Counted from the stretch's first letter, positions 27,062 to 39,576 are shown. The stretch: 64,000 nucleotides of DNA from Anderseniella sp. Alg231-50 (GCF_900149695.1 NZ_LT703005.1:186013-250012), one strand, 5' to 3'. Numbers and translations are program-made. The notes: generated by a model from the sequence alone, not told the origin.

Positions 27062-27076
27062 GTTCTCTTTTTGATC
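27062..27076 (+). promoter_or_regulatory. Possible LexA (SOS) box before uvrA
   Basis: GTTC-N7-GATC differs by one base from the alphaproteobacterial LexA consensus GTTC-N7-GTTC. It lies 13-27 bases ahead of the uvrA start, where binding would block initiation. uvrA is a usual SOS gene. The mismatch keeps this tentative. Confidence 0.35.
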
Positions 27077-27088
27077 TAGTTCTCCACC

Positions 27089-30010
<2,922 letters not shown>

Positions 30011-30038
30011 GCGCCATGATTGCAGATCATGCCATGGA

Positions 30039-30071
30039 CTGTTAATGTGCCTTAAAACAGCACATAAACAG
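30039..30071. promoter_or_regulatory. Inverted repeat between uvrA and the LysR gene
   Basis: CTGTTAATGTGC (30039-30050) and GCACATAAACAG (30060-30071) are complementary at 11 of 12 positions, with a 9-base spacer. It ends 21 bases before the LysR start. It could be the uvrA terminator or, given its place and AT-rich centre, an autoregulatory site for the LysR protein. No T-run follows, which favours a binding site. Confidence 0.45.
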
Positions 30072-30092
30072 TACCTGCAATAAGTTATTCTC

Positions 30093-31007
30093 ATGGCTAT
30101 CGCGCTTCGTAAAAACCTGCCCCCGACAAATGCACTGGTCGTGTTCGAGGCTGCCGGCCGGCATATGAACTTCACCCGCGCCGCCAAGGAACTGGACGTA
30201 ACCCAGTCGGCCGTCAGCAGGCAGATCCAGCTGCTGGAGGATTTCCTGGGTGTGGCAGTGTTCCAGCGCCAGTCACGCGGGCTGTCGCTCACCCGTGAGG
30301 GCGAACGCCTGCACCGCGCCGTTGGCATGGGGCTTGAACACATTGCCAATGTCTCGTCTGACCTGCGCCGGCAGCCGGGGCCCGGCGAGCTGACGGTCGC
30401 GACATCGGTTGCCTTCGCCTCTTACTGGCTGATGGCGCGCATTGCCAAGTTTCGCGGCTCTCATCCCGAAATCGACATTCGCCTCGTCGCATCTTCACCT
30501 GTTTACGACCTGGCCAGCGAAGGCATTGACATTGCGGTCCGCTATGGAGCCGGTGAATGGCCCGCCGCAGACGCCGTGCGGCTGTTTGACAACGAAATCT
30601 GGCCTGTATGCTCCCCCCGCTACATGGAGAAATCCAGCCCGATCAATTCGCAGTCTGACCTGCTTCGCCATTCCCTGTTGCATCTCAATAAATTCGACCG
30701 CAACTGGGTGACATGGGACAGCTTTCTGGAATCCCTGGGTGTTGATGGCGAGCAATCAGGCCGTGGCTTCACGTTCGACAACTACATGGTGCTGATCCAG
30801 TCCGCCTTGCGCGGGGAAGGCATTGCCCTGTGCGGCAGGCGGCTGGCGGAGGATTTTATTGAACAGGGAGACCTGGTACGCCCGATCGATGCGGTACAGC
30901 AGTCAGACCGGGGTTTTTGGCTGCTCAGGCCGAAGGATGGGCAATTGTCGCCTCAGGCACGACAATTTTATGAATGGTTACTTGATGAAGCACGGCAACC
31001 TGCCTGA
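30093..31007 (+). CDS. LysR family transcriptional regulator, GcvA-like
   Basis: 304 residues. The N-terminal winged helix (about 10-70) reads ALVVFEAAGRHMNFTRAAKELDVTQSAVSRQI; the periplasmic-binding-like effector domain starts near residue 100 (LTVATSVAFASYWL). PPTNALVVFEAAGRH is typical of the GcvA/AmpR subgroup. The effector is unknown. It is followed 34 bases on by a serine hydrolase in the same direction. An inverted repeat lies in front of its start. Confidence 0.92.
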   Translation: MAIALRKNLPPTNALVVFEAAGRHMNFTRAAKELDVTQSAVSRQIQLLEDFLGVAVFQRQSRGLSLTREGERLHRAVGMGLEHIANVSSDLRRQPGPGELTVATSVAFASYWLMARIAKFRGSHPEIDIRLVASSPVYDLASEGIDIAVRYGAGEWPAADAVRLFDNEIWPVCSPRYMEKSSPINSQSDLLRHSLLHLNKFDRNWVTWDSFLESLGVDGEQSGRGFTFDNYMVLIQSALRGEGIALCGRRLAEDFIEQGDLVRPIDAVQQSDRGFWLLRPKDGQLSPQARQFYEWLLDEARQPA

Positions 31008-31041
31008 TCATTGCGTCCTGATACGGTCCGGATAACACCCC

Positions 31042-32037
31042 ATGACGCGCAAGCACATCATCTTTGTTCACGGCCGGTCCATCAAACCGTCGGCATCGCG
31101 AAAAAAGAAACTTATCAGCGATGCGCTGATGCACGGGCTGTACAAGGTATCGCCTGATGCAGCCGAGGCCATCCGGTCCGGCACCGTCAAATGTTCATTC
31201 GCCTATTATGGCGACGTCAACAATTCCATCATGGCAACCCATGATCCCGAAATTGCCGCCAGGCTGACCGCCCGCAACAACAAGGGATATGGGTATGAAC
31301 CCTGTCTGCCCCACGAACCATATGCAAGGAGCCTCAGAAAGATGCTGGACATCGGCACCTTTGATGAAGCCGCCTACAATCAGGTGATCAGCCAGCACAA
31401 GGATTTGCGTTATCTGAACAACGCGGCGCGAGCCTTCAGCACATTGCTGTCGGTGCTGACCCGCAGCCGTGGCAATGAGATCATCCTGCAGCGCAGTTCA
31501 GCAGACATGGGAGCCTACCTGATGAGCCGGAAAACCGGTTCCGAAGTACGTGAGCGCCTGCAGAACCCGTTGCGAAGGGCCATAAATGCGCGCGATGAAA
31601 TCTGCATCGTCAGCCATTCCATGGGCTGTGTCGTGGCTTATGATGTGTTGTGGAAATTCTCGCAAATGAGCGAATACGAAAAGTTGCAGCGCAAGAACCC
31701 CAATGTCTCCAAATGGCTCACCCTCGGCTGTCCACTGGGTGAAGCCGGCGTGCGGGCCAACCTCTATGATGCCCGTGAACATGCAGGCGGACGATTTCCG
31801 AAAGCCATCGTCAAGGACTGGGTCAATATCGCCGCTTATGATGACTTCATCGCCCATGACCCGACCATGATCGACGATTTCGCCGAAATGCTTGAATATG
31901 GCTACGTGAACTCGATCACCGACAAGCGAATGTACAATTGCTGGGTGCATTACAACACAAGCAATCCGCACAAGCTGTACGGCTACCTGGCCAATCAGCT
32001 TGTCGCGACCGAGATTGCAGACTGGGTCAACAGTTAG
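31042..32037 (+). CDS. Alpha/beta serine hydrolase-like protein
   Basis: 331 residues. It starts with IIFVHGRSIKPS (the HG oxyanion strand), contains VSHSMGCVVAYDVLW, a nucleophile elbow of the S-H-S-M-G form, and a late CWVHYNTSNPHKLY that could supply the catalytic His. This matches a loosely defined class of bacterial alpha/beta hydrolases that act on unknown esters or lipids. No signal peptide. It probably shares a transcript with the LysR regulator. Confidence 0.7.
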   Translation: MTRKHIIFVHGRSIKPSASRKKKLISDALMHGLYKVSPDAAEAIRSGTVKCSFAYYGDVNNSIMATHDPEIAARLTARNNKGYGYEPCLPHEPYARSLRKMLDIGTFDEAAYNQVISQHKDLRYLNNAARAFSTLLSVLTRSRGNEIILQRSSADMGAYLMSRKTGSEVRERLQNPLRRAINARDEICIVSHSMGCVVAYDVLWKFSQMSEYEKLQRKNPNVSKWLTLGCPLGEAGVRANLYDAREHAGGRFPKAIVKDWVNIAAYDDFIAHDPTMIDDFAEMLEYGYVNSITDKRMYNCWVHYNTSNPHKLYGYLANQLVATEIADWVNS

Positions 32038-32087
32038 TCGACCTCGCACCTTGCCGACCGTTGTAATAGGCTCTAGTGGTTCACTTC

Positions 32088-33515
32088 ATGACACACAAAA
32101 CAATCCATATCGTCGGTGGCGGCATGGCAGGCTCCGAAGCGGCCTGGCAGGCAGCGCACGCCGGTGTACAGGTAATCCTTCACGAAATGCGCCCGGTTCG
32201 CGAAACCGATGCGCACCAGACCGACGGACTGGCGGAACTGGTCTGTTCCAACTCGTTTCGTTCAGATGATGACGAACACAATGCGGTTGGCCTTTTGCAC
32301 TGGGAAATGCGCCAGGCAAACTCGCTCATCATGGCCATGGGTGACCGGCACAAGCTGCCGGCAGGCGGCGCGCTGGCGGTTGACCGGGACGCTTTTTCAG
32401 CCGACGTGACCGCGGCCCTGCAAGCTCACCCCAACATCACCATTGAGCGCGAAGAAGTAGCCGGACTGCCTCCGGCCGACTGGGCCCAGGCCATTGTGGC
32501 AACCGGGCCCCTCACCTCGCAGGCACTCGCGAATGACATCCGCACCACTACCGGCGATGACGGCCTGGCGTTCTTCGATGCCATCGCCCCCATCATTCAT
32601 CGCGAGACCATAGACTTTGACCAGGCCTGGTTTCAGTCACGCTATGACAAGGCCGGCCCTGGCGGCACGGGTGCCGATTACATCAACTGCCCCTTGAACC
32701 GGGAGCAGTATGAAGCCTTCATCGCTGCGCTGATTGACGGCGACAAGGCCGACTTCAAGGAATGGGAGGAAAACACACCCTACTTCGACGGCTGCCTGCC
32801 GATCGAGGTGATGGCCGATCGCGGACCGGAAACCCTGCGCCATGGTCCGATGAAGCCCATGGGGCTGACCAACAGGCACAAGCCGGATGAAAAGCCCTAT
32901 GCAGTCGTACAGCTCCGCCAGGACAATGCACTGGGCACGCTGTACAACATGGTCGGCTTTCAGACCAAGCTGAAGCATGGCGAACAGGTGCGGATTTTCC
33001 GGGCCATACCCGGTCTCGAAAAGGCAGAGTTTGCCAGGCTCGGCGGCCTGCACCGCAATACTTTCATCAACTCCCCCAAGCTGCTTGATGCATCGTTGCA
33101 GCTAAAAAGCCGGCCGGGCCTGCGGTTTGCCGGCCAGATCACCGGCGTGGAAGGCTATGTGGAAAGTGCCGCCATGGGCCTGATGGCAGGTCGCATGGCC
33201 GCAGCCGAAGAACTGACCGGTGAGATGTTGCCGCCACCTCCGCCGACAACCGCGCATGGCTCATTGATATCGCACATTTCGGGCGGACATCTGAGCGACG
33301 ACAGTGGCGACATGACCAGCAAGGCGCGCTCGTTCCAGCCGATGAATGTCAATTTCGGCCTGTTTCCCGAGGTTGAAGTGCCGCGCGACGAAAATGGCAA
33401 GCGGCCACGCGGCAAGGCCAAGAAACCAGCCCGGCAACTGGCTTATACAGGCCGTGCCAAGGCAGACTTCGCCAACTGGCTCTCAGCCCATGCAGAGCGC
33501 GTGGCAGCCGAGTAG
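32088..33515 (+). CDS. trmFO: tRNA (uracil-54-C5)-methyltransferase, folate-dependent
   Basis: About 475 residues from ATG at 32088; a GTG four codons earlier is possible. The N-terminal [16 protein letters not shown] binds [25 protein letters not shown] and [12 protein letters not shown] are TrmFO hallmarks, the latter holding the active Cys. It makes ribothymidine at tRNA position 54 using methylene-THF. It converges with the phytoene-synthase-like gene. In related genomes trmFO often neighbours that gene. Confidence 0.96.
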   Translation: MTHKTIHIVGGGMAGSEAAWQAAHAGVQVILHEMRPVRETDAHQTDGLAELVCSNSFRSDDDEHNAVGLLHWEMRQANSLIMAMGDRHKLPAGGALAVDRDAFSADVTAALQAHPNITIEREEVAGLPPADWAQAIVATGPLTSQALANDIRTTTGDDGLAFFDAIAPIIHRETIDFDQAWFQSRYDKAGPGGTGADYINCPLNREQYEAFIAALIDGDKADFKEWEENTPYFDGCLPIEVMADRGPETLRHGPMKPMGLTNRHKPDEKPYAVVQLRQDNALGTLYNMVGFQTKLKHGEQVRIFRAIPGLEKAEFARLGGLHRNTFINSPKLLDASLQLKSRPGLRFAGQITGVEGYVESAAMGLMAGRMAAAEELTGEMLPPPPPTTAHGSLISHISGGHLSDDSGDMTSKARSFQPMNVNFGLFPEVEVPRDENGKRPRGKAKKPARQLAYTGRAKADFANWLSAHAERVAAE

Positions 33516-33530
33516 CCATATGTTTGGAAC

Positions 33531-33544
33531 CTGAAGCGCTTCAG
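33531..33544. repeat. 14-bp perfect palindrome between convergent genes
   Basis: CTGAAGCGCTTCAG lies in the 25-base gap after trmFO and overlaps the stop codon of the minus-strand gene. It may weakly terminate both convergent transcripts; no T-run is present. Confidence 0.35.
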
Positions 33545-34398
33545 AATGCTTCACTGCGCACCGCATTCAGCAAGCGCAGTTGCCGCATCCATTGTGGTGA
33601 CGTGACCACCTTCCTCGTCAGGGATGCACGAGCCCGCTCCAGCTTCTTCAGGTAACTGGGCACAAGGGCCACGGGCAGATACGCCTTGACCGCCGCATCC
33701 GGGACCAGATGCCACATTTCGCGGGCCTCTTCGAGCCGCTTGTTTGCATGCCGGCACAATTGCAGCAACACCAGTTCAAGCCCGGCACCACCCCTGCCCG
33801 ACAGCACGTGTGCCTGGGTCAAGTCATGCTTTGCCAGCATGTCCACCGGTATCATGCATTGTCCGCGCGCCCGGTGTATCGGCAAGGACCGCATCAGACC
33901 GGTCAGCCCCATCGCGACACCGGCCAGACCGGAGACTTCGGCGCATTCAAGACCGTCATCACCGGCCATGATCAAGGCACTCATCTGAAGAACGGCAGAC
34001 GATGTTTCACCCAGATAGCCCTCCAGCGTATTGAGGTCCGGCACCGGATCATCAAACAGATCGAACCGGCGGGCATCCAGCATGGCCTGAAACGAGTGCC
34101 GCGGCAGGTCGCCTGCCTCTATGGCGCGGGCCAGCGCCTGTGCCAGCGGTGAATCGACGGTCTGCCCGACATAAATTGCATCAATGACCTCACCCCACCA
34201 GGCAAGCCTCACTTCACCGGCAGCCGGGTCTGTTACCCTCTCGCGGATCTGGGCAAGCTCGGAATTGAACGCGAACAGGCCGGCAAGAAACCCGCGTGAC
34301 CGCTCCGGCATAAGCAACAGGCACAAATACCGGTCGCGGTCACTTTCGCGCAGGTCCTCGAGCAATTGCTCCATCAGTTCTGCCGGAAATGTACTCAT
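33541..34398 (-). CDS. Squalene/phytoene synthase-fold protein, NDUFAF6-like
   Basis: 285 residues of the phytoene-synthase fold, but both Asp-rich motifs that bind prenyl-diphosphate magnesium in true synthases are missing: the first is replaced around AFNSELAQIRERV, the second around GLTGLMRSLPIHRARG, which lacks the usual acidic DxxED. That makes it likely a non-catalytic relative, like mitochondrial NDUFAF6, an assembly factor of respiratory complex I. Its ATG overlaps the Mth938-like gene (ATGA), and that gene overlaps secF. Function is inferred from family and neighbours. Confidence 0.8.
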   Translation of the reverse strand: MSTFPAELMEQLLEDLRESDRDRYLCLLLMPERSRGFLAGLFAFNSELAQIRERVTDPAAGEVRLAWWGEVIDAIYVGQTVDSPLAQALARAIEAGDLPRHSFQAMLDARRFDLFDDPVPDLNTLEGYLGETSSAVLQMSALIMAGDDGLECAEVSGLAGVAMGLTGLMRSLPIHRARGQCMIPVDMLAKHDLTQAHVLSGRGGAGLELVLLQLCRHANKRLEEAREMWHLVPDAAVKAYLPVALVPSYLKKLERARASLTRKVVTSPQWMRQLRLLNAVRSEAF

Positions 34399-34787
34399 GA
34401 CCCGCTCCGATGATGATCAACCGCAATCAGCGCACATGCCACGTCGCGGCCTTCCTGCAACAACACATTGTAGGTTCGAACCGCCGCCCCGGTGGCCATC
34501 GGCTCAAGCCCGATACCCGCTTCCACAAACGCCCGGCGTATGTCGCCGGACGGGAAAACCTGGTTGTCGCCGGTGCCAAGCAGAACAAACCCGACACCTT
34601 CAGGACTTCCCAGTACCTGGGCAAAGTCGGACAATCGCAGATTCTCCGGCTTTACCGGCGGCCATCCGTAAACGCCGCCTGGCAGACACAGCAATGACCC
34701 CTTGTGCGACAGATCGCGAAACCGGAACCCGCCATTGCCATAGGCGTCAATCGCAACGCGCTCGGGCAAAAACGGTGCGTCGTTCAT
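34395..34787 (-). CDS. Mth938-like (DUF498) protein, NDUFAF3-like
   Basis: 130 residues of the small Mth938-like fold: VAIDAYGNGGFRFRDLSHKGSLLCL at the N-terminus, FVLLGTGDNQVFPSGDIRRAF and AVRTYNVLLQEGRDVACALIAV. Human NDUFAF3, a complex I assembly factor, belongs here. It starts in a TGATG overlap with secF and ends in an ATGA overlap with the NDUFAF6-like gene. The tight coupling supports a joint role in membrane-protein or complex assembly; the exact function is not proved. Confidence 0.85.
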   Translation of the reverse strand: MNDAPFLPERVAIDAYGNGGFRFRDLSHKGSLLCLPGGVYGWPPVKPENLRLSDFAQVLGSPEGVGFVLLGTGDNQVFPSGDIRRAFVEAGIGLEPMATGAAVRTYNVLLQEGRDVACALIAVDHHRSGS

Positions 34788-35734
34788 CAGGGTTGCGCAA
34801 TCTCTGCCTGCGGGTTGTCACCGGGTCCAGGTGTCGGTGCGCGGTCAACGTAAGCGCCCAGCAAGGACAATAGCGGCGCACCGATGAAAATCGATGAATA
34901 GGTGCCGATAACAACACCCCATATCATGGCAAACGTAAATCCGCGCAGCACTTCTCCGCCAAACACATAAAGAGATATCAGCGCCACGAGGGTGGAAATC
35001 GATGTCATCAAAGTACGCGGCAGCGTCTGATTGAGCGACATGTCCACCATCTCGTTGAAATTCATCTTCTTGTATTTGCGCAGGTTCTCGCGAAAGCGGT
35101 CAAACACCACCACCGTATCATTGAGCGAGTATCCGACGATGGTCAAAAGCGCTGCAATGATGGTCAGGTCAAACTGCAGTTGCAGGATTGCAAACAGCCC
35201 GATTGTCAGCGCCACATCGTGCACCAGGGTCGCTACCGTGCCGATGGCGAACTGCCATTCAAACCGCAGCCAGATGTAGATCATGATGGCAACGAACGCC
35301 AGCAGGATGGCCAGGATACCGTCGCGTGCCAGCTCACCGGAGACCTTTGGACCGACCACTTCAACACGCCGGTAGTCCACGTTGGGTCCGAGCGCATCTT
35401 TTACCGTCTGAATTGCTTTTTGCTGTGCCTCTTCACCGCCTTCTTGTGTCTCGATCCGGATCAGCACATCTGTCGGTTCGCCGAATTCCTGCAATTCCGA
35501 GCCGCCAAGTCCAAGCCCGCCAATGGTGGTGCGCAGCTCGTTGAGATCGGCAGGCTGTTCGGTTCTGATTTCAATCAGCGTACCACCCTTGAAGTCGATG
35601 CCGTAATTCAGGCCGATTGCAAAAAACAATCCGATTGACAGCAACACGGCTGCGACCGAGACATAAAAGCCCGGGCGCGCGAACTTCATGAACGCGATCT
35701 TGGTATTGTCCGGAACGAAGCGAAGCGGCCTCAT
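34787..35734 (-). CDS. secF: Protein translocase subunit SecF
   Basis: 315 residues. GLNYGIDFKGGTLIEIR is the SecF N-terminal signature, and VVVFDRFRENLRKYKKMNFNE follows; six membrane spans are predicted with a periplasmic loop after the first. It couples the proton-motive force to late steps of Sec export with SecD. It lies 31 bases after secD. Confidence 0.97.
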   Translation of the reverse strand: MRPLRFVPDNTKIAFMKFARPGFYVSVAAVLLSIGLFFAIGLNYGIDFKGGTLIEIRTEQPADLNELRTTIGGLGLGGSELQEFGEPTDVLIRIETQEGGEEAQQKAIQTVKDALGPNVDYRRVEVVGPKVSGELARDGILAILLAFVAIMIYIWLRFEWQFAIGTVATLVHDVALTIGLFAILQLQFDLTIIAALLTIVGYSLNDTVVVFDRFRENLRKYKKMNFNEMVDMSLNQTLPRTLMTSISTLVALISLYVFGGEVLRGFTFAMIWGVVIGTYSSIFIGAPLLSLLGAYVDRAPTPGPGDNPQAEIAQP

Positions 35735-35765
35735 GGTCTCGATCTCCTGATGATCTTGCGGCCGG

Positions 35766-37391
35766 TCATAGCGGCACCGTCTTGGGTCTGCTCAGCTTGA
35801 TCCACCCGGAAATGATGAGCTGGGTCACTGTGTATGCGGTGAACACGGTTGCCAGGATGCCGATACCCAGCGTCACGGCAAATCCACGTACAGGCCCGGA
35901 CCCCATGCCGAACAGGATAACCGCGGCGATCAGCGTGGTGATATTGGCATCGAGAATAGTGGCAAGCGCCATACGGAAACCGGTCTCGATGGCGTTCAGC
36001 GGCGATCGGCCATTGGCGACCTCCTCACGTATTCGCTCAAACACCAGCACATTGGCATCCACCGCCATGCCCATGGTGAGAACAATCCCGGCGATACCGG
36101 GCAATGTCAGCGTCGCGCCCAGGAATGACAGTGTTCCCAAAATCATCGTCAGGTTGGCCACCAGCGCCAGCACGGCAAACAGGCCGAAAAGCCCGTAGGA
36201 GATGACCATGAAGATCAGCACGCCGATCAGGCCGATGATGGATGCGCGGAAACCGGCTTCAACAGAGTCGGAACCAAGGCTGGGGCCAACCGTGCGTTCT
36301 TCAACAATCGTCAGCTTGGCCGGCAGGGCGCCGGACCGCAAAACGATGGCCAGATCGTTGGCCTCCTGAGTCGAGAAATCCCCGGAAATCTGACCGGACC
36401 CGCCACAAATCTGTTCGTTGATGCGAGGCGCTGAAACAACTTTAGTGTCAAGGACAATAGCGAACGGACGACCGACATTGTTCTGGGTCAGGCGGCAGAA
36501 GCGCTGGGCACCGGCGGTATTGAAGCGGAAATTCACAATCGGCTCGTTGGTGCGCTGGTCAAAACCGGTCTGGGCGTCATTAAGATCTTCGCCATCAACC
36601 GTCGCTGACCGCGAAGTCTGCACCCAATAGAAGATGGAAGGGGTTTCACCTTTATCTTCGTCGAACGTTTCAGGTATCTCTTCACACCCCAGAGGAACCT
36701 GTCCACCTGCCCCCTGCGGTTGATTATCGCAGAGTAACCTGAACTGCAGCAGCGCAGTTTTGCCCAGCAGATCCTTCAGACGCTCAGGATCCTGCAGACC
36801 GGGCACCTGGACCAGTATCCGGTCGGTGCCCTGCTGCTGAATGGTCGGTTCGGTCGTTCCCAGTTCGTTGATGCGGACACCAAGAACCTCGATGGACTGC
36901 TGCACTGCCCGGCCGATCCGGGTCTGCAGGCCTCCTTCGGAAAACGTCAGTCTGACATTCTGGCCATTGCGGACAACGTCGAATTCCTGAACCTGCACGC
37001 CCTGGCCGAACAGCCCGGTGTCCAGCGGCTGGGAAAGCCCCTGCAATATGGTGAAGCCCTCTTCGGCCCTGGCCGGCTCGGAAATAGTGACGCTTGCCCC
37101 ATTGCCGGTGCGTTTCAGGTTGGCATAGCGGATCTTGGCATCGCGCAGGCGCAGCCGGACATCTCCGACCAGTTGCTTCTCCAGGGTATCCTTCAGTGAT
37201 GGAACGTCCACTTCCAGCAGGATGTGACTGCCGCCCTGCAGGTCGAGCCCCAGTGTCAGTGCCTGGCTCGGCATGAAATTGGGCAACGCCTCGCGGGACT
37301 TTTCGGCCAGCAGATTGGGCATTGCCATGAGCCCGGCAAGCAACACGATACCGATAACGACAAAAGCCTTCAGCTTGGAAAAATGCAACAT
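35766..37391 (-). CDS. secD: Protein translocase subunit SecD
   Basis: 541 residues. GLDLQGGSHILLEVD is the SecD signature. The P1 head region spans about 60-330, and the membrane part includes LPGIAGIVLTMGMAVDANVLVFERIREE. It forms the SecDF complex in the inner membrane. It lies about 100 bases after yajC in the same direction. Confidence 0.97.
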   Translation of the reverse strand: MLHFSKLKAFVVIGIVLLAGLMAMPNLLAEKSREALPNFMPSQALTLGLDLQGGSHILLEVDVPSLKDTLEKQLVGDVRLRLRDAKIRYANLKRTGNGASVTISEPARAEEGFTILQGLSQPLDTGLFGQGVQVQEFDVVRNGQNVRLTFSEGGLQTRIGRAVQQSIEVLGVRINELGTTEPTIQQQGTDRILVQVPGLQDPERLKDLLGKTALLQFRLLCDNQPQGAGGQVPLGCEEIPETFDEDKGETPSIFYWVQTSRSATVDGEDLNDAQTGFDQRTNEPIVNFRFNTAGAQRFCRLTQNNVGRPFAIVLDTKVVSAPRINEQICGGSGQISGDFSTQEANDLAIVLRSGALPAKLTIVEERTVGPSLGSDSVEAGFRASIIGLIGVLIFMVISYGLFGLFAVLALVANLTMILGTLSFLGATLTLPGIAGIVLTMGMAVDANVLVFERIREEVANGRSPLNAIETGFRMALATILDANITTLIAAVILFGMGSGPVRGFAVTLGIGILATVFTAYTVTQLIISGWIKLSRPKTVPL

Positions 37392-37490
37392 GGCAGTCTG
37401 ATCAGTCCCCGAAATAGAGGTATGTTGTTTGTTCGCAATCGCCGGCCAAAATTTGCCGGTTCACCGTCAAAAGCAAAACCCGGCAGATAC

Positions 37491-37820
37491 TCAGTCGGCT
37501 TTGGCCGGTTCACCCTTGACCCGCACTTCAGTAATAGCGCTCTTGATCATGCGGAACTTTCCGCCCTCGCCGGTATCAACGACGATTTCTCCGTCATCAA
37601 CCACTTTGGTGACCTTGCCGACAATCCCCCCGGCGGTCACAATGGTGTCACCACGCCGGACATTCGAAACCAGTTCCTGATGTGCCTTCATCCGCTTTTG
37701 CTGCGGGCGCAGGATCAGAAACCAGAAGATGGCCATGATCATGATGATCGGCGCAAGCAGCGAGAATATATCAGCGCCCGGTGCGCCACCGGCCTGTGCG
37801 TAAGCGGGTGAAATAAACAT
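37491..37820 (-). CDS. yajC: Sec translocon accessory protein YajC
   Basis: 109 residues with CAGGAGA ahead of ATG. A single membrane span (about 19-39, ending FWFLILRPQQKR) precedes the cytosolic domain VRRGDTIVTAGGIVGKV. It accompanies SecDF at the holotranslocon. First gene of the secD-secF run and divergent from the DUF815 ATPase. Confidence 0.96.
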   Translation of the reverse strand: MFISPAYAQAGGAPGADIFSLLAPIIMIMAIFWFLILRPQQKRMKAHQELVSNVRRGDTIVTAGGIVGKVTKVVDDGEIVVDTGEGGKFRMIKSAITEVRVKGEPAKAD

Positions 37821-37983
37821 GGTCTAATCTCCTGAAACCGAATCCGTGAATTGGTATATAGCCCTGCGTGAGCGCAATGCAACAGTAACGCCTTGTTACC
37901 CACCGGCCTTGCAACACTGTGTATCAGGCCGTAAAGCCATCTCAACCTGATTTCCGCCAACACCAGAGCTTGCGAATATCCTT

Positions 37984-38853
37984 ATGCCAAATGACCGTCT
38001 GGACGATATCCTGAACCGCCTTGACCGAATTGCCGGCGCGCTGGAACGATCCGCGCCGCCGCAATCACAAGATGCAGACTATGATGCTGCTGATGCGTTC
38101 GTCTGGCACGCGGCGACCTGCACACTGCAGCCTGTACCCCGGGTAAACCGGGTGGAAATGGTACTTTTGCACGGAATTGACCGGGTTCGCGACATCCTGG
38201 TCGACAATACGGTACGCTTTGCAAGGGGACTGCCTGCCAACAATGCGCTGTTGTGGGGCGCGCGCGGCATGGGCAAAAGCTCACTGGTCAAGGCATCTCA
38301 CGCTGCCATAACGGCCCAGCATGATCACAAGCTGAAGCTCATAGAAATCCACCGCGAGGACATTGAGGGCCTGCCTGTTCTGATGGGTCAGTTGCGCGAT
38401 CAGTCCGGCTACCGTTTCATCATTTTTTGTGACGATTTGTCGTTCGACAGTCAGGATACATCCTACAAATCACTGAAAGCCGCACTCGATGGGGGAATCG
38501 AGGGACGCCCCGACAATGTGTTATTGTATGCAACTTCCAACCGGCGCCACCTCCTGCCACGTGACATGATCGAGAATGAACGTTCCACCGCCATCAATCC
38601 GTCGGAGGCTGTTCAGGAGAAAGTCTCCCTGTCCGACAGGTTCGGACTGTGGCTCGGCTTCCATTCCTGTTCGCAGGACGAATACCTCGAAATGATCCGG
38701 GGCTACGTCAATCACTTCAAGTTGACTATTGCCGAAGACCAGCTCCGCGCGGAGGCCATTGAATGGCAGACCACCCGCGGCAGCCGTTCAGGCCGGGTCG
38801 CCTGGCAGTATGTGCAGGATCTTGCCGGACGCCTCGGCAAGGCTCTTACATAG
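37984..38853 (+). CDS. DUF815 AAA-type ATPase
   Basis: 289 residues. Walker A is GARGMGKSS at 92-100, Walker B FIIFCDDLSF near 145-154, then a sensor-type LLYATSNRRHL. DUF815 proteins are AAA-like ATPases common in proteobacteria and usually near the Sec genes in Hyphomicrobiales; the role is unknown. No membrane segment. It is divergent from yajC. Confidence 0.88.
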   Translation: MPNDRLDDILNRLDRIAGALERSAPPQSQDADYDAADAFVWHAATCTLQPVPRVNRVEMVLLHGIDRVRDILVDNTVRFARGLPANNALLWGARGMGKSSLVKASHAAITAQHDHKLKLIEIHREDIEGLPVLMGQLRDQSGYRFIIFCDDLSFDSQDTSYKSLKAALDGGIEGRPDNVLLYATSNRRHLLPRDMIENERSTAINPSEAVQEKVSLSDRFGLWLGFHSCSQDEYLEMIRGYVNHFKLTIAEDQLRAEAIEWQTTRGSRSGRVAWQYVQDLAGRLGKALT

Positions 38854-38858
38854 GAAAA

Positions 38859-38885
38859 CAGCCCGGACCATGGTGATCCGGGCTG
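38859..38885 (-). terminator. Terminator of the minus-strand GST gene
   Basis: CAGCCCGGA and TCCGGGCTG form a 9-bp stem with a 9-base loop. Read on the minus strand it is followed by TTTTCC, so it most likely ends transcription of the GST gene whose stop is at 38911. Confidence 0.65.
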
Positions 38886-38910
38886 CTGTAACGGCGATAA
38901 GGAAACCGGC

Positions 38911-39576
38911 TTAACCCAATGCCTTCTCGTTGGCAGTCCATTCTTCCGGCGAGTTGCCGACCGGCACCAGACCCCATTGCTTGAACGCATCACGTTCCTT
39001 GATCTGCTCCAGCCAGCGATCCAGGTTCGGCAATTTCGGCCGCTTGGCGATATCAAATGCCATGTAGCGCCAGAAATACACACCGAGCGCGATATCGGCA
39101 TAGTTGAAGTGACGCCCGGTGAGCCATGGCTTGCGGCCAATGGCGCGATTGGCGATCTTGAACAGGTCACCTGCTTTCCGCTCCGCCTCTTTTACCGCTG
39201 CCGGATTTTTCTGTTCCGGCGTGGCCCGCACGGTGTCGAAAAGAATGGTGAACATTGGCGGGTTCAGCGTGGTCGCGGTCCAGTCTGTCCACTGGTCAGC
39301 CAGCGCCCACGGCTTCTGGCCGCGCGGGCGGATATTGTCCTTGCCGTACTTGCGCGCCAGATAACGCATCATGGTGTTGGACTCAAACAGGGTAACCGTG
39401 CCGTCCTTCATGACCGGTACGAGCCCGTTCGGGTTCATCTTAAGGAATGCCTTGTCATCAAGGCCGCCGAACTGGCCGCCGGCAGCATGGCGTTCAAATG
39501 GCTGGCCGGTTTCGCCGAGCGCCCAAAGAACCTTCTGCACATTGATGGAAGACCGTCTTCCCCATACTTCAATCAT
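38911..39576 (-). CDS. Glutathione S-transferase
   Basis: 221 residues. IEVWGRRSSINVQKVLWALGE is the thioredoxin-fold start with a Ser in the active-site position; NPNGLVPVMKD and LFESNTMMRYLARKYG bind glutathione; FNYADIALGVYFWRY caps the C-terminal domain. Substrate unknown. Together with the outer-membrane gene it stands between the DUF815 gene and the LytM lipoprotein. Confidence 0.92.
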   Translation of the reverse strand: MIEVWGRRSSINVQKVLWALGETGQPFERHAAGGQFGGLDDKAFLKMNPNGLVPVMKDGTVTLFESNTMMRYLARKYGKDNIRPRGQKPWALADQWTDWTATTLNPPMFTILFDTVRATPEQKNPAAVKEAERKAGDLFKIANRAIGRKPWLTGRHFNYADIALGVYFWRYMAFDIAKRPKLPNLDRWLEQIKERDAFKQWGLVPVGNSPEEWTANEKALG

